This document shows, in pieces, positions 1-9,085 of a DNA stretch of 64,000 nt (its first letter is position 1; every line of letters starts with the position of its first letter). The notes beneath the pieces were generated by a model. It saw only the letters and a program-made list of their open reading frames with translations, was not told the DNA's origin and searched no databases. The position numbers and the translations under genes are program-made. Source of the DNA: Saprospiraceae bacterium (GTDB lineage Bacteria; Bacteroidota; Bacteroidia; Chitinophagales; Saprospiraceae); NCBI GenBank assembly GCA_016717655.1, contig JADKFC010000005.1, positions 217,996 through 281,995 on the forward strand, in the 5' to 3' direction.

Positions 1-1219
1 CCAGAAGGTCTTGCCAGCCATCGTTGTCTGCATCAAAGATGAGGGCTCCCCAACTCCAGTCTGATGCTTCGGTGCCGGCCATGTTGGCTATATCGGTAAA
101 CTGACCATCGCCATTGTTGAGTTGCAGGGTGTTTTGGATATATTGGTAGTAAAATCCTTTAGAAAGTTTCAGGTTAAAAAGGTCATTGCTTTCAAAGGCG
201 GTTGTTCTTTTGAGTCGAAAATCTTCTGAAGGCAACATATCGGTGGCAAAAATATCGAGCTTGCCGTCGTTATTGATGTCTGCCATGTCTGAGCCCATAG
301 AAGAGAGACTTATGTGACCCATTCTTTGTTCGAGTTCTTCTTTGAAGCTGCCATTTTTCTGGTTGATGTACAGGTAGTCTTTTTCATAAAAGTCATTGCT
401 GATGTAGATATCAGGCCATAAATCGCCGTTGACATCGCCTACAGAGATGCCCAGGCCAAAGCCAATCAGACTGCCGTAGATGCCGGCTTTTTGGCTGACA
501 TCGGTAAACTTACCATTGTCATTGCGAAGCAATTTATCACCCCCTCCTTTCAGAAAGTCTTTTACCGCCCAGTCTTCGGCTCTCAGCTCACGTTTGTTGG
601 AGTAGTTGAGGGTATTGACCGGGATAAAACTATTGTTGAGGATATAGGCATCGAGGTCTCCGTCTTTATCATAGTCAAAAAAAGCAGCATGGGTGGTATA
701 CCCTTTGTCATCAAGGCCATAGGCAGCGGCCTGCTCTGTGAAGGTGAGGTCTTTGTTGTTGATAAAAAGTTGGTTAGCCGTTTCTACACCCGACTGGAAG
801 CCTGCATTGCACACATAAATATCCAGCCAGCCATCGCTGTTGATGTCTACCATTACCACGCCAGTGCTCCAATGCACAGTGGTATCAGCAAAGGCCTTGG
901 AAGAAATATCTTCAAATTTCATATCACCCTTGTTGAGGTAGAGCTTATTGACGGCCCTATTGGCAGTCATAAAAACATCAGAAAGTCCGTCGTTATTGAT
1001 GTCGCCGATGGCCACACCCCCGCCATTGTAAAAATTGCGGTAGTTAAAAATGTTGAACTTATCGGTGTTTTCCACCTGGTTGGTAAAATCTATGCCTGTC
1101 TGGCTGCTATCGAGAAGAGAGAACAGGGTGTTGCCGGTAGATTTTGATGAATGTTGTTGATCATTGTTACAGGACAACAGCAAGGCAACGGGTGCGAGGA
1201 ATAAAAAAAGCCGTTTCAA
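1..1219 (-). CDS. FG-GAP/VCBS repeat lipoprotein (CRTAC1-like), 3' end cut by window
   Basis: About 406 codons are visible; the C-terminus lies beyond base 1. No ATG fits, and a TTG at 1217-1219 gives a clean lipoprotein signal (LKRLFLFLAPVALLLSC, lipidated Cys at residue 17). The mature part has repeated calcium-loop motifs of FG-GAP/VCBS propellers: GDINNDGLSDVFMTANR, VDINSDGWLDIYVCN, DYDKDGDLDAYI, GDVNGDLWPDIYISND and DINNDGKLDIFATD. Such proteins are common next to SusC/SusD pairs in Bacteroidota and are thought to act at the cell surface, perhaps in glycan binding; the ligand cannot be told from sequence. It lies 64 bp downstream of susD in the same direction, with a terminator-like hairpin between them. 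An ASPIC/UnbV C-terminal domain is possible but not visible. The family is sure; the role is not. Confidence 0.85.
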   Translation of the reverse strand, partial: MKRLFLFLAPVALLLSCNNDQQHSSKSTGNTLFSLLDSSQTGIDFTNQVENTDKFNIFNYRNFYNGGGVAIGDINNDGLSDVFMTANRAVNKLYLNKGDMKFEDISSKAFADTTVHWSTGVVMVDINSDGWLDIYVCNAGFQSGVETANQLFINNKDLTFTEQAAAYGLDDKGYTTHAAFFDYDKDGDLDAYILNNSFIPVNTLNYSNKRELRAEDWAVKDFLKGGGDKLLRNDNGKFTDVSQKAGIYGSLIGFGLGISVGDVNGDLWPDIYISNDFYEKDYLYINQKNGSFKEELEQRMGHISLSSMGSDMADINNDGKLDIFATDMLPSEDFRLKRTTAFESNDLFNLKLSKGFYYQYIQNTLQLNNGDGQFTDIANMAGTEASDWSWGALIFDADNDGWQDLL

Positions 1220-1235
1220 TGTATAGGGTTTAAAC

Positions 1236-1260
1236 AAAAAAGGGGAGCAAAACGCTCCCC
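1236..1260 (-). terminator. Intrinsic terminator-like hairpin after susD
   Basis: On the minus strand GGGGAGC, loop GTTTT, GCTCCCC is followed by six T. The 7-bp GC-rich stem plus T tract is a textbook intrinsic terminator. It ends 17 bp before the TTG start of the next gene, so it should end or attenuate susCD transcription before the VCBS lipoprotein gene. Confidence 0.7.
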
Positions 1261-1283
1261 CGTAAAATTAGAATTTTTAACCA

Positions 1284-2789
1284 TTAATAGCCAGGATTCT
1301 GCTGCAAATTTGGATTTGAAGCAAGAGATTGAGTTGGAATTGGGAACAATAGTCTTTCTTTGCCGGAAGCTGATTTTTCTTCCCACGCTGCTAAGTACTT
1401 ACCGAAACGGATCAGGTCTGTTCTCCTGTGTCCTTCCCAATACAATTCTCTACCTCTTTCCGCTAATAAGTTATCTGTCGTGAGAGCAGCAAGCGGAGAT
1501 GCACCTCTCTTCGTTCTAATTTGGTTTACGATGTCAAGGGCACCGGCAGCGTTGCCTGTGCGCAACATAGCTTCTGCTTTCATCAACAATACGTCTGCAT
1601 ACCTGTAGTATACATAGTCATTGTCGCAGTTGTCACCACTCTTGTAATCGATAGGGTATTTGATAACCCTGATACCTGTGATTTCAAGATTGTCGCCAGA
1701 TTCTTTGATGGCTACTTCTTTGGTGAAAGAAAGAGGGTTGCCTTTTCTATCTTTAAGTGCCTCTCCTTTTTCGTTGAACTGCTGTCCAAAAAGGAAACCT
1801 GCATTGATACCTGATACATCAGTCATACCAGTGTATGAACTTTTTTTCCTCATATCACTGTCTTCGAATGAAGCATAAAGGTCACCTAAAGTAGTAAAGC
1901 CATTCCAACCTGAAGGATTTTGGTTGTAGTGCAGGGTACAGAACCATCTTGACCTTACGTTGCCTGAAGAAACACCGCCTACGTTTTCAGCAGTCCAGAT
2001 GTTTTCTTTACCCACAACATCGTTGTTTGGAGCGAAGTTATCAAAATAGTTGTCTGCCAACTGATATTTGCCTGAACCAATGATCTGATCTGCAATGGTA
2101 GCTACTGCATTCATGTCAGCAGCAGCAAAGGTAGGTGTCTCTCTGTTGAGGAAAGCTCCTTTGTTAAGCAGGGCCTTCATTTTCAAAACACGTGCAGCAT
2201 CTTTGTTGGCACGGTTTGCAGGAGCTGCAGGCAAGTCATTGATGATGGCGTCCATTTCTGAAACCACAAAGTCAACTACTTCCTGAGGACCCAAAACCCG
2301 AGCATCTTCAAGCAGAGATGAACCAGCTTCGCGGAAAGGCACCTGGCCCCATCCGTCCAATACTGACAACATTACATAAGCTCTCAGGTACCTTGCTTCC
2401 GCAGCTTGCTGTGGAGTAGGGTCAAACTGAAGCAAATTGGTAGTTGAATAAACTACCTGCAACAATTCACTGAATGTGCTGGTCAAAAAGGAGTGGTCTG
2501 CTGTCCATGTGTGGGCGTGCAGTGACCTCCAAATACCATTGTCATCCCAGTCTGGTCCACGGGTTGGGCCCATGGCAGCATCTGTAGTGTGCTCCTGTGC
2601 TGCCCAGAACCTGGATTGATCCTGATACGGTAACTTTAAACCATCGTAGGCAGCCTGTAATAAGGCGTCTACTTTAACAAGCTCAGAGGCTTGATCTTTT
2701 GTCAGGTCTTCCCTCAGTTCTTCTTTCAGATCTGTACAGGTCTGAAAGCTGAAGCCCACCATCAACAATAAGATTATTTTGTATTTCAT
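1284..2789 (-). CDS. SusD/RagB-family nutrient-binding outer-membrane lipoprotein
   Basis: 501 aa. The lipoprotein signal ends FSFQTC, with Cys18 as lipid anchor. The C-terminal half shows the SusD/RagB hallmarks: a TPR-like stretch YYRYADVLLMKAEAMLRTG, then ELYWEGHRRTDLIRFG, then the FPIPTQSLASNPNLQQNPGY ending typical of the family. SusD proteins sit on the cell surface as the lid of a SusC channel and capture oligosaccharides or other oligomers before TonB-driven import. Here it follows susC by 18 bp, so both are one operon. The substrate is unknown: no glycoside hydrolase or peptidase of a classic polysaccharide utilization locus is in the window. The ATG at 2789 gives the signal peptide directly. 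Confidence 0.95.
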   Translation of the reverse strand: MKYKIILLLMVGFSFQTCTDLKEELREDLTKDQASELVKVDALLQAAYDGLKLPYQDQSRFWAAQEHTTDAAMGPTRGPDWDDNGIWRSLHAHTWTADHSFLTSTFSELLQVVYSTTNLLQFDPTPQQAAEARYLRAYVMLSVLDGWGQVPFREAGSSLLEDARVLGPQEVVDFVVSEMDAIINDLPAAPANRANKDAARVLKMKALLNKGAFLNRETPTFAAADMNAVATIADQIIGSGKYQLADNYFDNFAPNNDVVGKENIWTAENVGGVSSGNVRSRWFCTLHYNQNPSGWNGFTTLGDLYASFEDSDMRKKSSYTGMTDVSGINAGFLFGQQFNEKGEALKDRKGNPLSFTKEVAIKESGDNLEITGIRVIKYPIDYKSGDNCDNDYVYYRYADVLLMKAEAMLRTGNAAGALDIVNQIRTKRGASPLAALTTDNLLAERGRELYWEGHRRTDLIRFGKYLAAWEEKSASGKERLLFPIPTQSLASNPNLQQNPGY

Positions 2790-2807
2790 GATGATATGAT
2801 TTTTTTA

Positions 2808-5765
2808 TTAGAATGAAACATTAAGTCCAAAAATGAATGATTTTGCAGATGGATACGGAATGTATTCGATACCTGATGATGGTACACCATTTCTCAAGTT
2901 AACTGTGTTTACTTCCGGATCAAAGCCGCTATAGTCAGTTATGATCAAAAGGTTTTGACCTGTCAATGACAATCTAACGTTTGAAAGTTTGGAAACCTTA
3001 CCTAAATTATAAGAAAGTGTAGCATTGGCCAATTTGATAAAGTCACCATCTTCAATGTATCTTGAAGAAGAAGTGATTGGGTTGGCAATGCTTTCTTTAA
3101 TATCACCTTCCAACAAGCTAGCATCGATGTTTCTGCTACCTAAGTTACCAATAGGCAATACCGACATAGCTGTGTTGTTGAACAATTGGTGGCCATAAGC
3201 ACCATTCCAATTCATGTTAAAGCTCAATTTACCTAAGTCTAGACCTGTTGAAATACCTACAATTACATTGGCATTTGGATCTCCTCCTGCTACAAAAGTA
3301 TCTCCACCATCGGTGTATTCACTGTTGCCAGTTTCATCCAAACCAAGATATTCTCTAACAAAGAAGGTATTCAAAGGATATCCGTTTTTCATTTCCTGTA
3401 CGTAGGCTCCTGAAGATCCTTGTCCGAAAAGGTCACCGGTAAGGATGGGGGGACCAGTGTAATTTCTGAATTCATTGTTAAGGAATGAGATGTTTCCACC
3501 TAAGGTCCAAACCAGGTTTTCTTTGTTGATGATCTGTGCATTCAAGCCAATTTCCACACCTGTGTTGGCAACTTCGCCATTGATGTTTTTCCATGCTCTA
3601 ACGGCAGGACCAGGCTCAGATACAGAAGGATCCAATAACAAATCATTGGTTACCCTATTGTAGTAATCAATACTACCTGTAACTCTGTTATTCAAAATAC
3701 CGAAATCCAAACCAAAGTTGAGGGTTGTAGATGACTCCCACTTCAAGTCAGGGTTGGCTACGTTTTCAAGAATTGAACCGCCGTTTTCTGTGAGGGTATA
3801 TCTTTCCTGAGCAGAACCTGCAGGGAATTCCTGGTTGCCGGTTTTACCCCAACCCAAACGAAGTTTCAAGTCGCTGATGTTGTCGTTGTCAGCCAAAAAG
3901 TCTTCTGACTTGATGTTCCATGAAGCACCAATGGATGGGAAAATTCCGTATTTGTTGTTTTCTCCAAATTTTGAAGAACCATCTGCTCTCAAAGTAGCTG
4001 TCAGATTGTACTTGCCTTTGTATCCAAAGGTGGCTCTTCCAAAATAAGATTGAAGTTCACTGATGGGATCAGCATAAGAAATAAAACGTTTGTTGGCATT
4101 GCTTGCATTCTGGATTGCGTTGGTATTGTCGTTATCTGGAACGGCAAAACCTCTACCTGCCAAAGCGTAACCACTGAAGTCAAACTTTTGATACTCATAA
4201 CCTCCAACAAAATCAAAAGCCAAATCTTCTGAAATGGGTTTGTTGTAAGTCAGTGTATGTGAATGAATGGTAGAAAGTAGTTCGTTATTGGCAAATCCAG
4301 CCCAACCTAGGTCTGTAATACCTTGTACGTTTACATTTCCTGAAATATTACCTCTGGTATTACCTACACCATAATTGATACCTAAACGGTAACGGTAAAT
4401 GAGGTTGTCAGTAATGTTCCAGTAAGGTGAGATATTGGCAAGTGTAGTTGTTGTTTTAGCCAATTCATATTGACCATCTAAAAGATTTAGAGGGTTGATG
4501 GTTGTTTCACCTACCAAAGAATTGTTTTTGGCTGTAGTGAATTCGCCAGTCGCTGTAGTAAGTGGAACGGTTGGGTTCCACTGTAATGCCTGCGCAATCA
4601 AATTGCCTGTAAAACCTGCATTGGTTGAAATTGGTGCAATGTCTTCAATGGTCTGGCTGGCAATCAACAAGGCATCAATTCCTATTTTGCCATCCAACAT
4701 TTTGAAGTTAGAGTTGAAAGAGGCGGTATACCTTTTCAAACCTGAATCTTTAATAATACCTTCAATATCCTGGTATCCACCTGAAAAGCGATAAGTTGCT
4801 GTCTCAGATCCACCACCAATTGAAACGTTATAATTTTGGGTAATACCACTTCTGGTAATTTGGTCAAAAGCATCCACATTTCCTTTACCATCTCCAGATG
4901 TAAGACCATATTTGGTCAAAGCACCTCTGTATTCATCAGCTGTTAATACATCGTACTTTTTAAGTACTGAGCTGGTACCGAGACTAACACCAAAATCTAC
5001 TTTAGGTGTCCCTGCTTTTGCTTTTTTTGTTGTAATCAAAATTACACCATTGGAAGCCCTTGATCCATAAATGGCGGCTGATGATGCATCTTTTAACACA
5101 TCAATGTTGGCAATGTCTGAAGGGTTAAGGAAGTTCAATGGGTTGGAACTTGCAATAGCACCTATGTCTGTTGCCAAAAGGCCTGCTTTGGCGGTACGAC
5201 CGTCCAAAGGCACACCATCGATAACATACAATGGATTGGCACCAGCTCTGATGGAGTTGTTACCACGGATTTTAACAGTTGCCTGACCTCCCGGCTGACC
5301 GCTGTTGTTAATAATGTTTACACCCGCAACCCTGTTTTGCAACAACTGGTCGGCGGATGTTACGATTCCCTGGTTGAAGTCTTTTTCTTTGAGTGAAGCC
5401 ACCGAACCGGTAACGTCTCTCTTTTTCTGTGAACCGTAACCTACGATCACAACTTCATCCAAAACAGAACCTTCTGCTAGGGAAATGTCGATATTGCCGG
5501 ATGTTCCAACAACAACTTCCTGGTTGGCATATCCTGTGTAAGAAAAAACGAGGGTAGATCCTTCAGCTACGCTGAGCGAATACATACCATCGAGGTCGGT
5601 AATGGTACCATTAGAGGTGCCCTTTACCAAGATGTTGGCCCCAATTAAAGGGTCACCGGTTTTGTCGTCGGTTACCTTACCTGATACAGTACGCTGCGCG
5701 TACGTAGAGGAAGCCCCTAGGACAAATACCAAAAGAAACATAAGTTGTGTTAATGTTCTCTTCAT
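2808..5765 (-). CDS. SusC/RagA-family TonB-dependent outer-membrane transporter
   Basis: 985 aa, usual for SusC. The order is: signal peptide (cleavage near Ala23 after STYA), CarboxypepD_reg-like domain (about 25-110, containing GKVTDDKTGDPLIGANILVKG), plug domain (about 115-245, with DEVVIVGYGSQKKRDVTGSV, PLYVIDGVPLDGR and DVLKDASSAAIYGSRASNG), then a 22-strand barrel region ending in Phe (FGLNVSF), as expected for BAM-inserted barrels. It imports a substrate captured by the neighbouring SusD, using TonB energy. The gene heads the leftward arm; its start is 278 bp from the tandem LacI-type operators, so control by the divergent regulator is likely. I found no perfect -7 box in front of it; TATAACTTTTTG near 5859-5870 (minus) is only an approximate match. 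Confidence 0.95.
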   Translation of the reverse strand: MKRTLTQLMFLLVFVLGASSTYAQRTVSGKVTDDKTGDPLIGANILVKGTSNGTITDLDGMYSLSVAEGSTLVFSYTGYANQEVVVGTSGNIDISLAEGSVLDEVVIVGYGSQKKRDVTGSVASLKEKDFNQGIVTSADQLLQNRVAGVNIINNSGQPGGQATVKIRGNNSIRAGANPLYVIDGVPLDGRTAKAGLLATDIGAIASSNPLNFLNPSDIANIDVLKDASSAAIYGSRASNGVILITTKKAKAGTPKVDFGVSLGTSSVLKKYDVLTADEYRGALTKYGLTSGDGKGNVDAFDQITRSGITQNYNVSIGGGSETATYRFSGGYQDIEGIIKDSGLKRYTASFNSNFKMLDGKIGIDALLIASQTIEDIAPISTNAGFTGNLIAQALQWNPTVPLTTATGEFTTAKNNSLVGETTINPLNLLDGQYELAKTTTTLANISPYWNITDNLIYRYRLGINYGVGNTRGNISGNVNVQGITDLGWAGFANNELLSTIHSHTLTYNKPISEDLAFDFVGGYEYQKFDFSGYALAGRGFAVPDNDNTNAIQNASNANKRFISYADPISELQSYFGRATFGYKGKYNLTATLRADGSSKFGENNKYGIFPSIGASWNIKSEDFLADNDNISDLKLRLGWGKTGNQEFPAGSAQERYTLTENGGSILENVANPDLKWESSTTLNFGLDFGILNNRVTGSIDYYNRVTNDLLLDPSVSEPGPAVRAWKNINGEVANTGVEIGLNAQIINKENLVWTLGGNISFLNNEFRNYTGPPILTGDLFGQGSSGAYVQEMKNGYPLNTFFVREYLGLDETGNSEYTDGGDTFVAGGDPNANVIVGISTGLDLGKLSFNMNWNGAYGHQLFNNTAMSVLPIGNLGSRNIDASLLEGDIKESIANPITSSSRYIEDGDFIKLANATLSYNLGKVSKLSNVRLSLTGQNLLIITDYSGFDPEVNTVNLRNGVPSSGIEYIPYPSAKSFIFGLNVSF

Positions 5766-6043
5766 GTGGCTTTGACGATTTTGATTTAGTTAATTAGAAA
5801 GTTATTCATAAAACACTTGCGTGTTGGTAATGCCTCTCGTAATATTTTGTTTTCCAAAAAGTTATAGAAAATATTGTCGGTCAGACATCAATTTTAACAT
5901 AACGTTATAAAATTAATATTCGCTTCCTGACTGTTTTAATAATATTAATTTTCTAATATTCTTGTTTTTATGATATTTCCTATCCCTACTATTGGATTAG
6001 CAATGATAGGTATTATTTAAATGTTAACAAATTAAAAATAAGT

Positions 6044-6067
6044 GCAAACGTTTGCGCAAACGTTTGC
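6044..6067. promoter_or_regulatory. Tandem LacI-family operators, two abutting 12-bp palindromes
   Basis: The perfect palindrome GCAAACGTTTGC occurs at 6044-6055 and again, with no gap, at 6056-6067. The central CG with flanking GCAAA/TTTGC is the half-site style of LacI/GalR/CcpA-type regulators. The copies lie 31 bp upstream of a LacI-family gene, so autoregulation is the natural reading. The right copy contains the TTTG that serves as the -33 element of that gene, so binding would block RNA polymerase. Exact tandem duplication suggests two dimers bound side by side. Confidence 0.8.
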
Positions 6068-6093
6068 TGTTAATAAAATGAGACTTACCTTTG
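6063..6093 (+). promoter_or_regulatory. Bacteroidota-type promoter of the lacI-family gene, probably leaderless
   Basis: TTTG at 6063-6066 and TAccTTTG at 6086-6093 are 19 bp apart, matching the -33/-7 pattern of Bacteroidota housekeeping sigma. Only GGAT separates the -7 box from the ATG at 6098, so transcription should begin at or next to the start codon. The -33 element is inside the second operator. Confidence 0.65.
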
Positions 6094-6097
6094 GGAT

Positions 6098-7093
6098 ATG
6101 AACAAGATCACCATTAAGGACATTGCCAAAATGTTGTCTGTCTCGGTTTCAACCGTTTCCAGGGCCCTGGCAGACCACCCTGATATCAGCGATGAAACCA
6201 AAACAAGGGTCAAGGAGGTAGCCCAAAAATTCAACTACCTGCCCAACCTCCATGCGCGCTTTTTCCGCAAAAAAAATACCCGGATGATCGCCCTCATCCT
6301 GCCGGAATTCAACCGCTTTTTTATCCCGGATCTCATCAAAGGAATCCAGCAATATGCTGACGTTCAAGGGTATAAACTGATCATTTTCCAGTCGGGCAAC
6401 CAATATGAAACCGAAGCCGAAATCATCAAGTACTGTCTGAGCTGGGTGGTAGAAGGCGTACTCATTTCACTCAGCGATGATACCGGCTCCCTGGACCATC
6501 TCAAGATCCTGAAGGACAGTAAAATTCCCGTTGTCTTGCTCGATAAGGTCATGACCAGCAAAGAGTACCCCACGGTTACCATCGATGGTTTTGATGCTGC
6601 TTATACAGCCACCAGTGCTATTCTGCAAAGGGGTAGAAAAAATATTTTGGGTGTTTTTGGCCACGAAAACCTGTCTATTACCAAAGACCGTTTTAAAGGC
6701 TTTATTGCAGCCCTTGAAGACCACGGTGTGCCTGAAACAGAACATGCCTATCTCAAAATCAGAAACATCCAGCACGCCCGCTCGCTACTTACCGAAAAAA
6801 CAAGCTGCACCCACTACGACGGTCTCTTTTTTATGACCGATGAGCTCCTGGTCCACGGCATGAACCACTTCCTTAAAATGGGCTTACAGATTCCGAAAGA
6901 CCTCAGCATTGTTGCCATCAGCGACGGTACCTCTCCCCATTTCCTCTTTCCGCCAGTAAGCCACATCTTTCATTCAGGCTACCAGATTGGAAAAGCGGCT
7001 TGTCAGCTGTTGATCCACCACATCCAGGACGAAGATCTTGAGGTAAGACACTTGTTAGAAGGCACAAATTTGATAGATTTGGGCTCAATTTGA
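6098..7093 (+). CDS. LacI/GalR-family transcriptional regulator
   Basis: 331 aa. The N-terminal helix-turn-helix (residues 4-24, IKDIAKMLSVSVSTVSRAL) is followed by the hinge-helix region (about 45-60) and a type 1 periplasmic-binding-protein-like effector domain (about 61-331: MIALILPEF, GVLISLSDD, PVVLLDK, ISDGTSPHFLFPPVSH). It should bind the palindromes just upstream as a dimer and respond to a small ligand, typically a sugar or sugar phosphate. Its place divergent to susC and upstream of a TonB-receptor-like gene marks it as local regulator of this uptake locus. The effector cannot be predicted. The predicted leaderless transcript fits the lack of a recognisable ribosome-binding site. 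Confidence 0.93.
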   Translation: MNKITIKDIAKMLSVSVSTVSRALADHPDISDETKTRVKEVAQKFNYLPNLHARFFRKKNTRMIALILPEFNRFFIPDLIKGIQQYADVQGYKLIIFQSGNQYETEAEIIKYCLSWVVEGVLISLSDDTGSLDHLKILKDSKIPVVLLDKVMTSKEYPTVTIDGFDAAYTATSAILQRGRKNILGVFGHENLSITKDRFKGFIAALEDHGVPETEHAYLKIRNIQHARSLLTEKTSCTHYDGLFFMTDELLVHGMNHFLKMGLQIPKDLSIVAISDGTSPHFLFPPVSHIFHSGYQIGKAACQLLIHHIQDEDLEVRHLLEGTNLIDLGSI

Positions 7094-7113
7094 TTTTTAT
7101 ACAACTTTGCTCT

Positions 7114-9081
7114 ATGCCGTTTAAGCCTTTTGCCCTTTATAGTTTTTTTGTTGTATGGTATTTATCGTCGGGTCTTGGCTTGAACGCTCAAAATGATTCC
7201 ACCCTTGTAATGACCGCTGATACGGTAGTATTTATCTCTAAAAAAAGCATCGGCAGCCAGCTCATCAATCTAAAAACCGCTGATTTTAAACGTCTTCCCG
7301 GCGGCTTCGATGACCCTTCCAGGGTACTGTTGCATTTTCCGGGCATCGCCCTGGCCAATGACCAGGCCAATGGTATACTTTATCACGGACTTCCCTCCCA
7401 TCTTACCAATTGGCGTTTGAATGGCCTCGACATTGTCAATCCCAACCACCTCAGCAATGCAGGTACCCTCAGCGACCTGGCCAGTCCGTCGGCAGGAGGT
7501 GTCAATATGTTTAGTGCCAATGTGCTCGATGGCTTTCAGTTTATTTCACCTGCTTTGACCGGTCAACGCTCCTGGGCCCTGGGTGGTATTGCAGACCTGC
7601 AAGCCTCATCAGAACGACAAAATTATCTCCAGCTCAGTGTGTTGGGCCTCGAAGCCGGCCTCCATAAAAAATGGAAAGACGAAACTCATGCCTTTGTCAA
7701 CTACCGGTATTCCTTTACCGGCCTGCTCGACGATTTGGGTGTAGCACTCGGCAATGAAGCCATTCGTTTTGATGATCTGGTAGCAGGTATATCCAGCCGA
7801 AGCAAAAATTTTAGATCTACCGTTTTGGTGGCGGCCGGTAGAAGTGACAACCAACACAGTCCGCAGGAAGAACCTTATCTTACCTTTAAAGACGGACAAA
7901 ACATCCATTATACCTCCAATAACATTACCAGTCAATGGCTGATGGCTCAGGACTTCGATGGTGGTTATCAATTGGATTTTGGCCTTTCATTCTCCCAACG
8001 CAGTGATAAAAGAACCGCATTTGGCAATGTGTCACTTCCCGACGGCAGCAGGGTATTTGTTGATGACCGATTTGACAACGTAAATCGAAAATTTACAGCA
8101 AAATCAACCCTTCATACACCACAAGGCTACCAAATAGAAGCCAGATTTATGTATGACCACCTCAACTTTGAACAAGTTACCGCTGCTTTCAGCCCCGTCT
8201 ACCAAAATCAAACGACCCATTCTATACTGATCAATGCATACAAAAGCCTGGACCTTACAAGCCGACTGCGATTCAGCCCTGAGTTGGGTATCCTCTATCA
8301 GAATATGCTGGATCTCTTGCCCGGTATGGGCTTAGAATATTTGCTGGGCAGCCATAGCATTAAAGCCTCATTTACTAAAAATGCCGGTTTCAACTTACAG
8401 CAAGGCCCCAATGAATTAAAGGGAGCCAGAAGTTTAAATTATATGCTGGATTACAAAATCACCACACCCAGATTCAGGTCCAGCCTTTCTGCTTTTTATC
8501 ACGGCCTCTACCATTTGGCGGCAGATTCGCTGCAATACAACTACCTCCATGGCTTTGATTTTAATGTTAGCGGCACTTTAAACAGCTCGGGCCTAGGCAA
8601 GTCAGAAGGCATCAGTTTGATGGTAGATTTTGATGCAGGCAAAGGATGGTGGTTGAACCTCAATCACAGCTGGCTGAGCACTAAGTACAAAAACAGTGAA
8701 GCTGAAAGCTGGCAACACGCCGAAAATGATTTTAGCTGGATGGGCAATGGCAATATGGGTAAAAAAATGACCCTTGGATCCGGAACGCTCAGCCTTTCAT
8801 TGTCTTGCCATTACAGGGGTGGTCAGTACTATTTTAACATTAAAAACGATACCCACCTCAATACCAGAGACTATTCAACGGCACCCTTGCAGCGCTTTTC
8901 TCCCTATATCAGATGGGATGCCAGGGTCAATTACTCCCGGAAAAAATCTATGCTGTCACTCGACATCCAAAATGTGACCAACAGACAGAACGATGGATAC
9001 CTAAGGCAGGGTCCTAGTGGCCCATACATCGAAGCCCAGCTGGGTCTGATCCCGGTATTGAGTTACAAAAGAAATTGGTAA
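7114..9081 (+). CDS. TonB-dependent receptor-like outer-membrane protein with plug, no SusD partner
   Basis: 655 aa from ATG 7114, which gives a good signal peptide (MPFKPFALYSFFVVWYLSSG..., cleavage near NA/Q). A TTG at 7090 overlapping the lacI stop would add 8 residues before the signal and is less likely. The N-terminal mature part resembles a TonB plug: ADFKRLPGGFDDPSRVLLHF, PGIALANDQANGILYHGLP and WRLNGLDIVNPNHL. A long barrel with alternating polar/hydrophobic strands follows. It lacks the CarboxypepD_reg domain of SusC and is shorter. It follows the regulator by 20 bp and is probably co-transcribed, so it likely imports the same or a related compound. Function beyond outer-membrane import is not resolved. 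Confidence 0.8.
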   Translation: MPFKPFALYSFFVVWYLSSGLGLNAQNDSTLVMTADTVVFISKKSIGSQLINLKTADFKRLPGGFDDPSRVLLHFPGIALANDQANGILYHGLPSHLTNWRLNGLDIVNPNHLSNAGTLSDLASPSAGGVNMFSANVLDGFQFISPALTGQRSWALGGIADLQASSERQNYLQLSVLGLEAGLHKKWKDETHAFVNYRYSFTGLLDDLGVALGNEAIRFDDLVAGISSRSKNFRSTVLVAAGRSDNQHSPQEEPYLTFKDGQNIHYTSNNITSQWLMAQDFDGGYQLDFGLSFSQRSDKRTAFGNVSLPDGSRVFVDDRFDNVNRKFTAKSTLHTPQGYQIEARFMYDHLNFEQVTAAFSPVYQNQTTHSILINAYKSLDLTSRLRFSPELGILYQNMLDLLPGMGLEYLLGSHSIKASFTKNAGFNLQQGPNELKGARSLNYMLDYKITTPRFRSSLSAFYHGLYHLAADSLQYNYLHGFDFNVSGTLNSSGLGKSEGISLMVDFDAGKGWWLNLNHSWLSTKYKNSEAESWQHAENDFSWMGNGNMGKKMTLGSGTLSLSLSCHYRGGQYYFNIKNDTHLNTRDYSTAPLQRFSPYIRWDARVNYSRKKSMLSLDIQNVTNRQNDGYLRQGPSGPYIEAQLGLIPVLSYKRNW

Positions 9082-9085
9082 AATA

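Larger units (their letters stand above)
5766..6097. other. Divergent control region between susC and the lacI-family gene
   Basis: This 332-bp AT-rich gap separates the two arms of the uptake locus. No ORF is supported. It holds the tandem operators and the promoter of the regulator at its right end (listed separately). The susC side is long (about 278 bp from operator to start), which leaves room for a leader or a second regulator site that I cannot identify. Confidence 0.7.

Noticed and set aside
491..1147. 218-aa open frame on plus
   Set aside because: The minus strand here clearly codes the FG-GAP repeats with their calcium loops; the plus frame has no family features.
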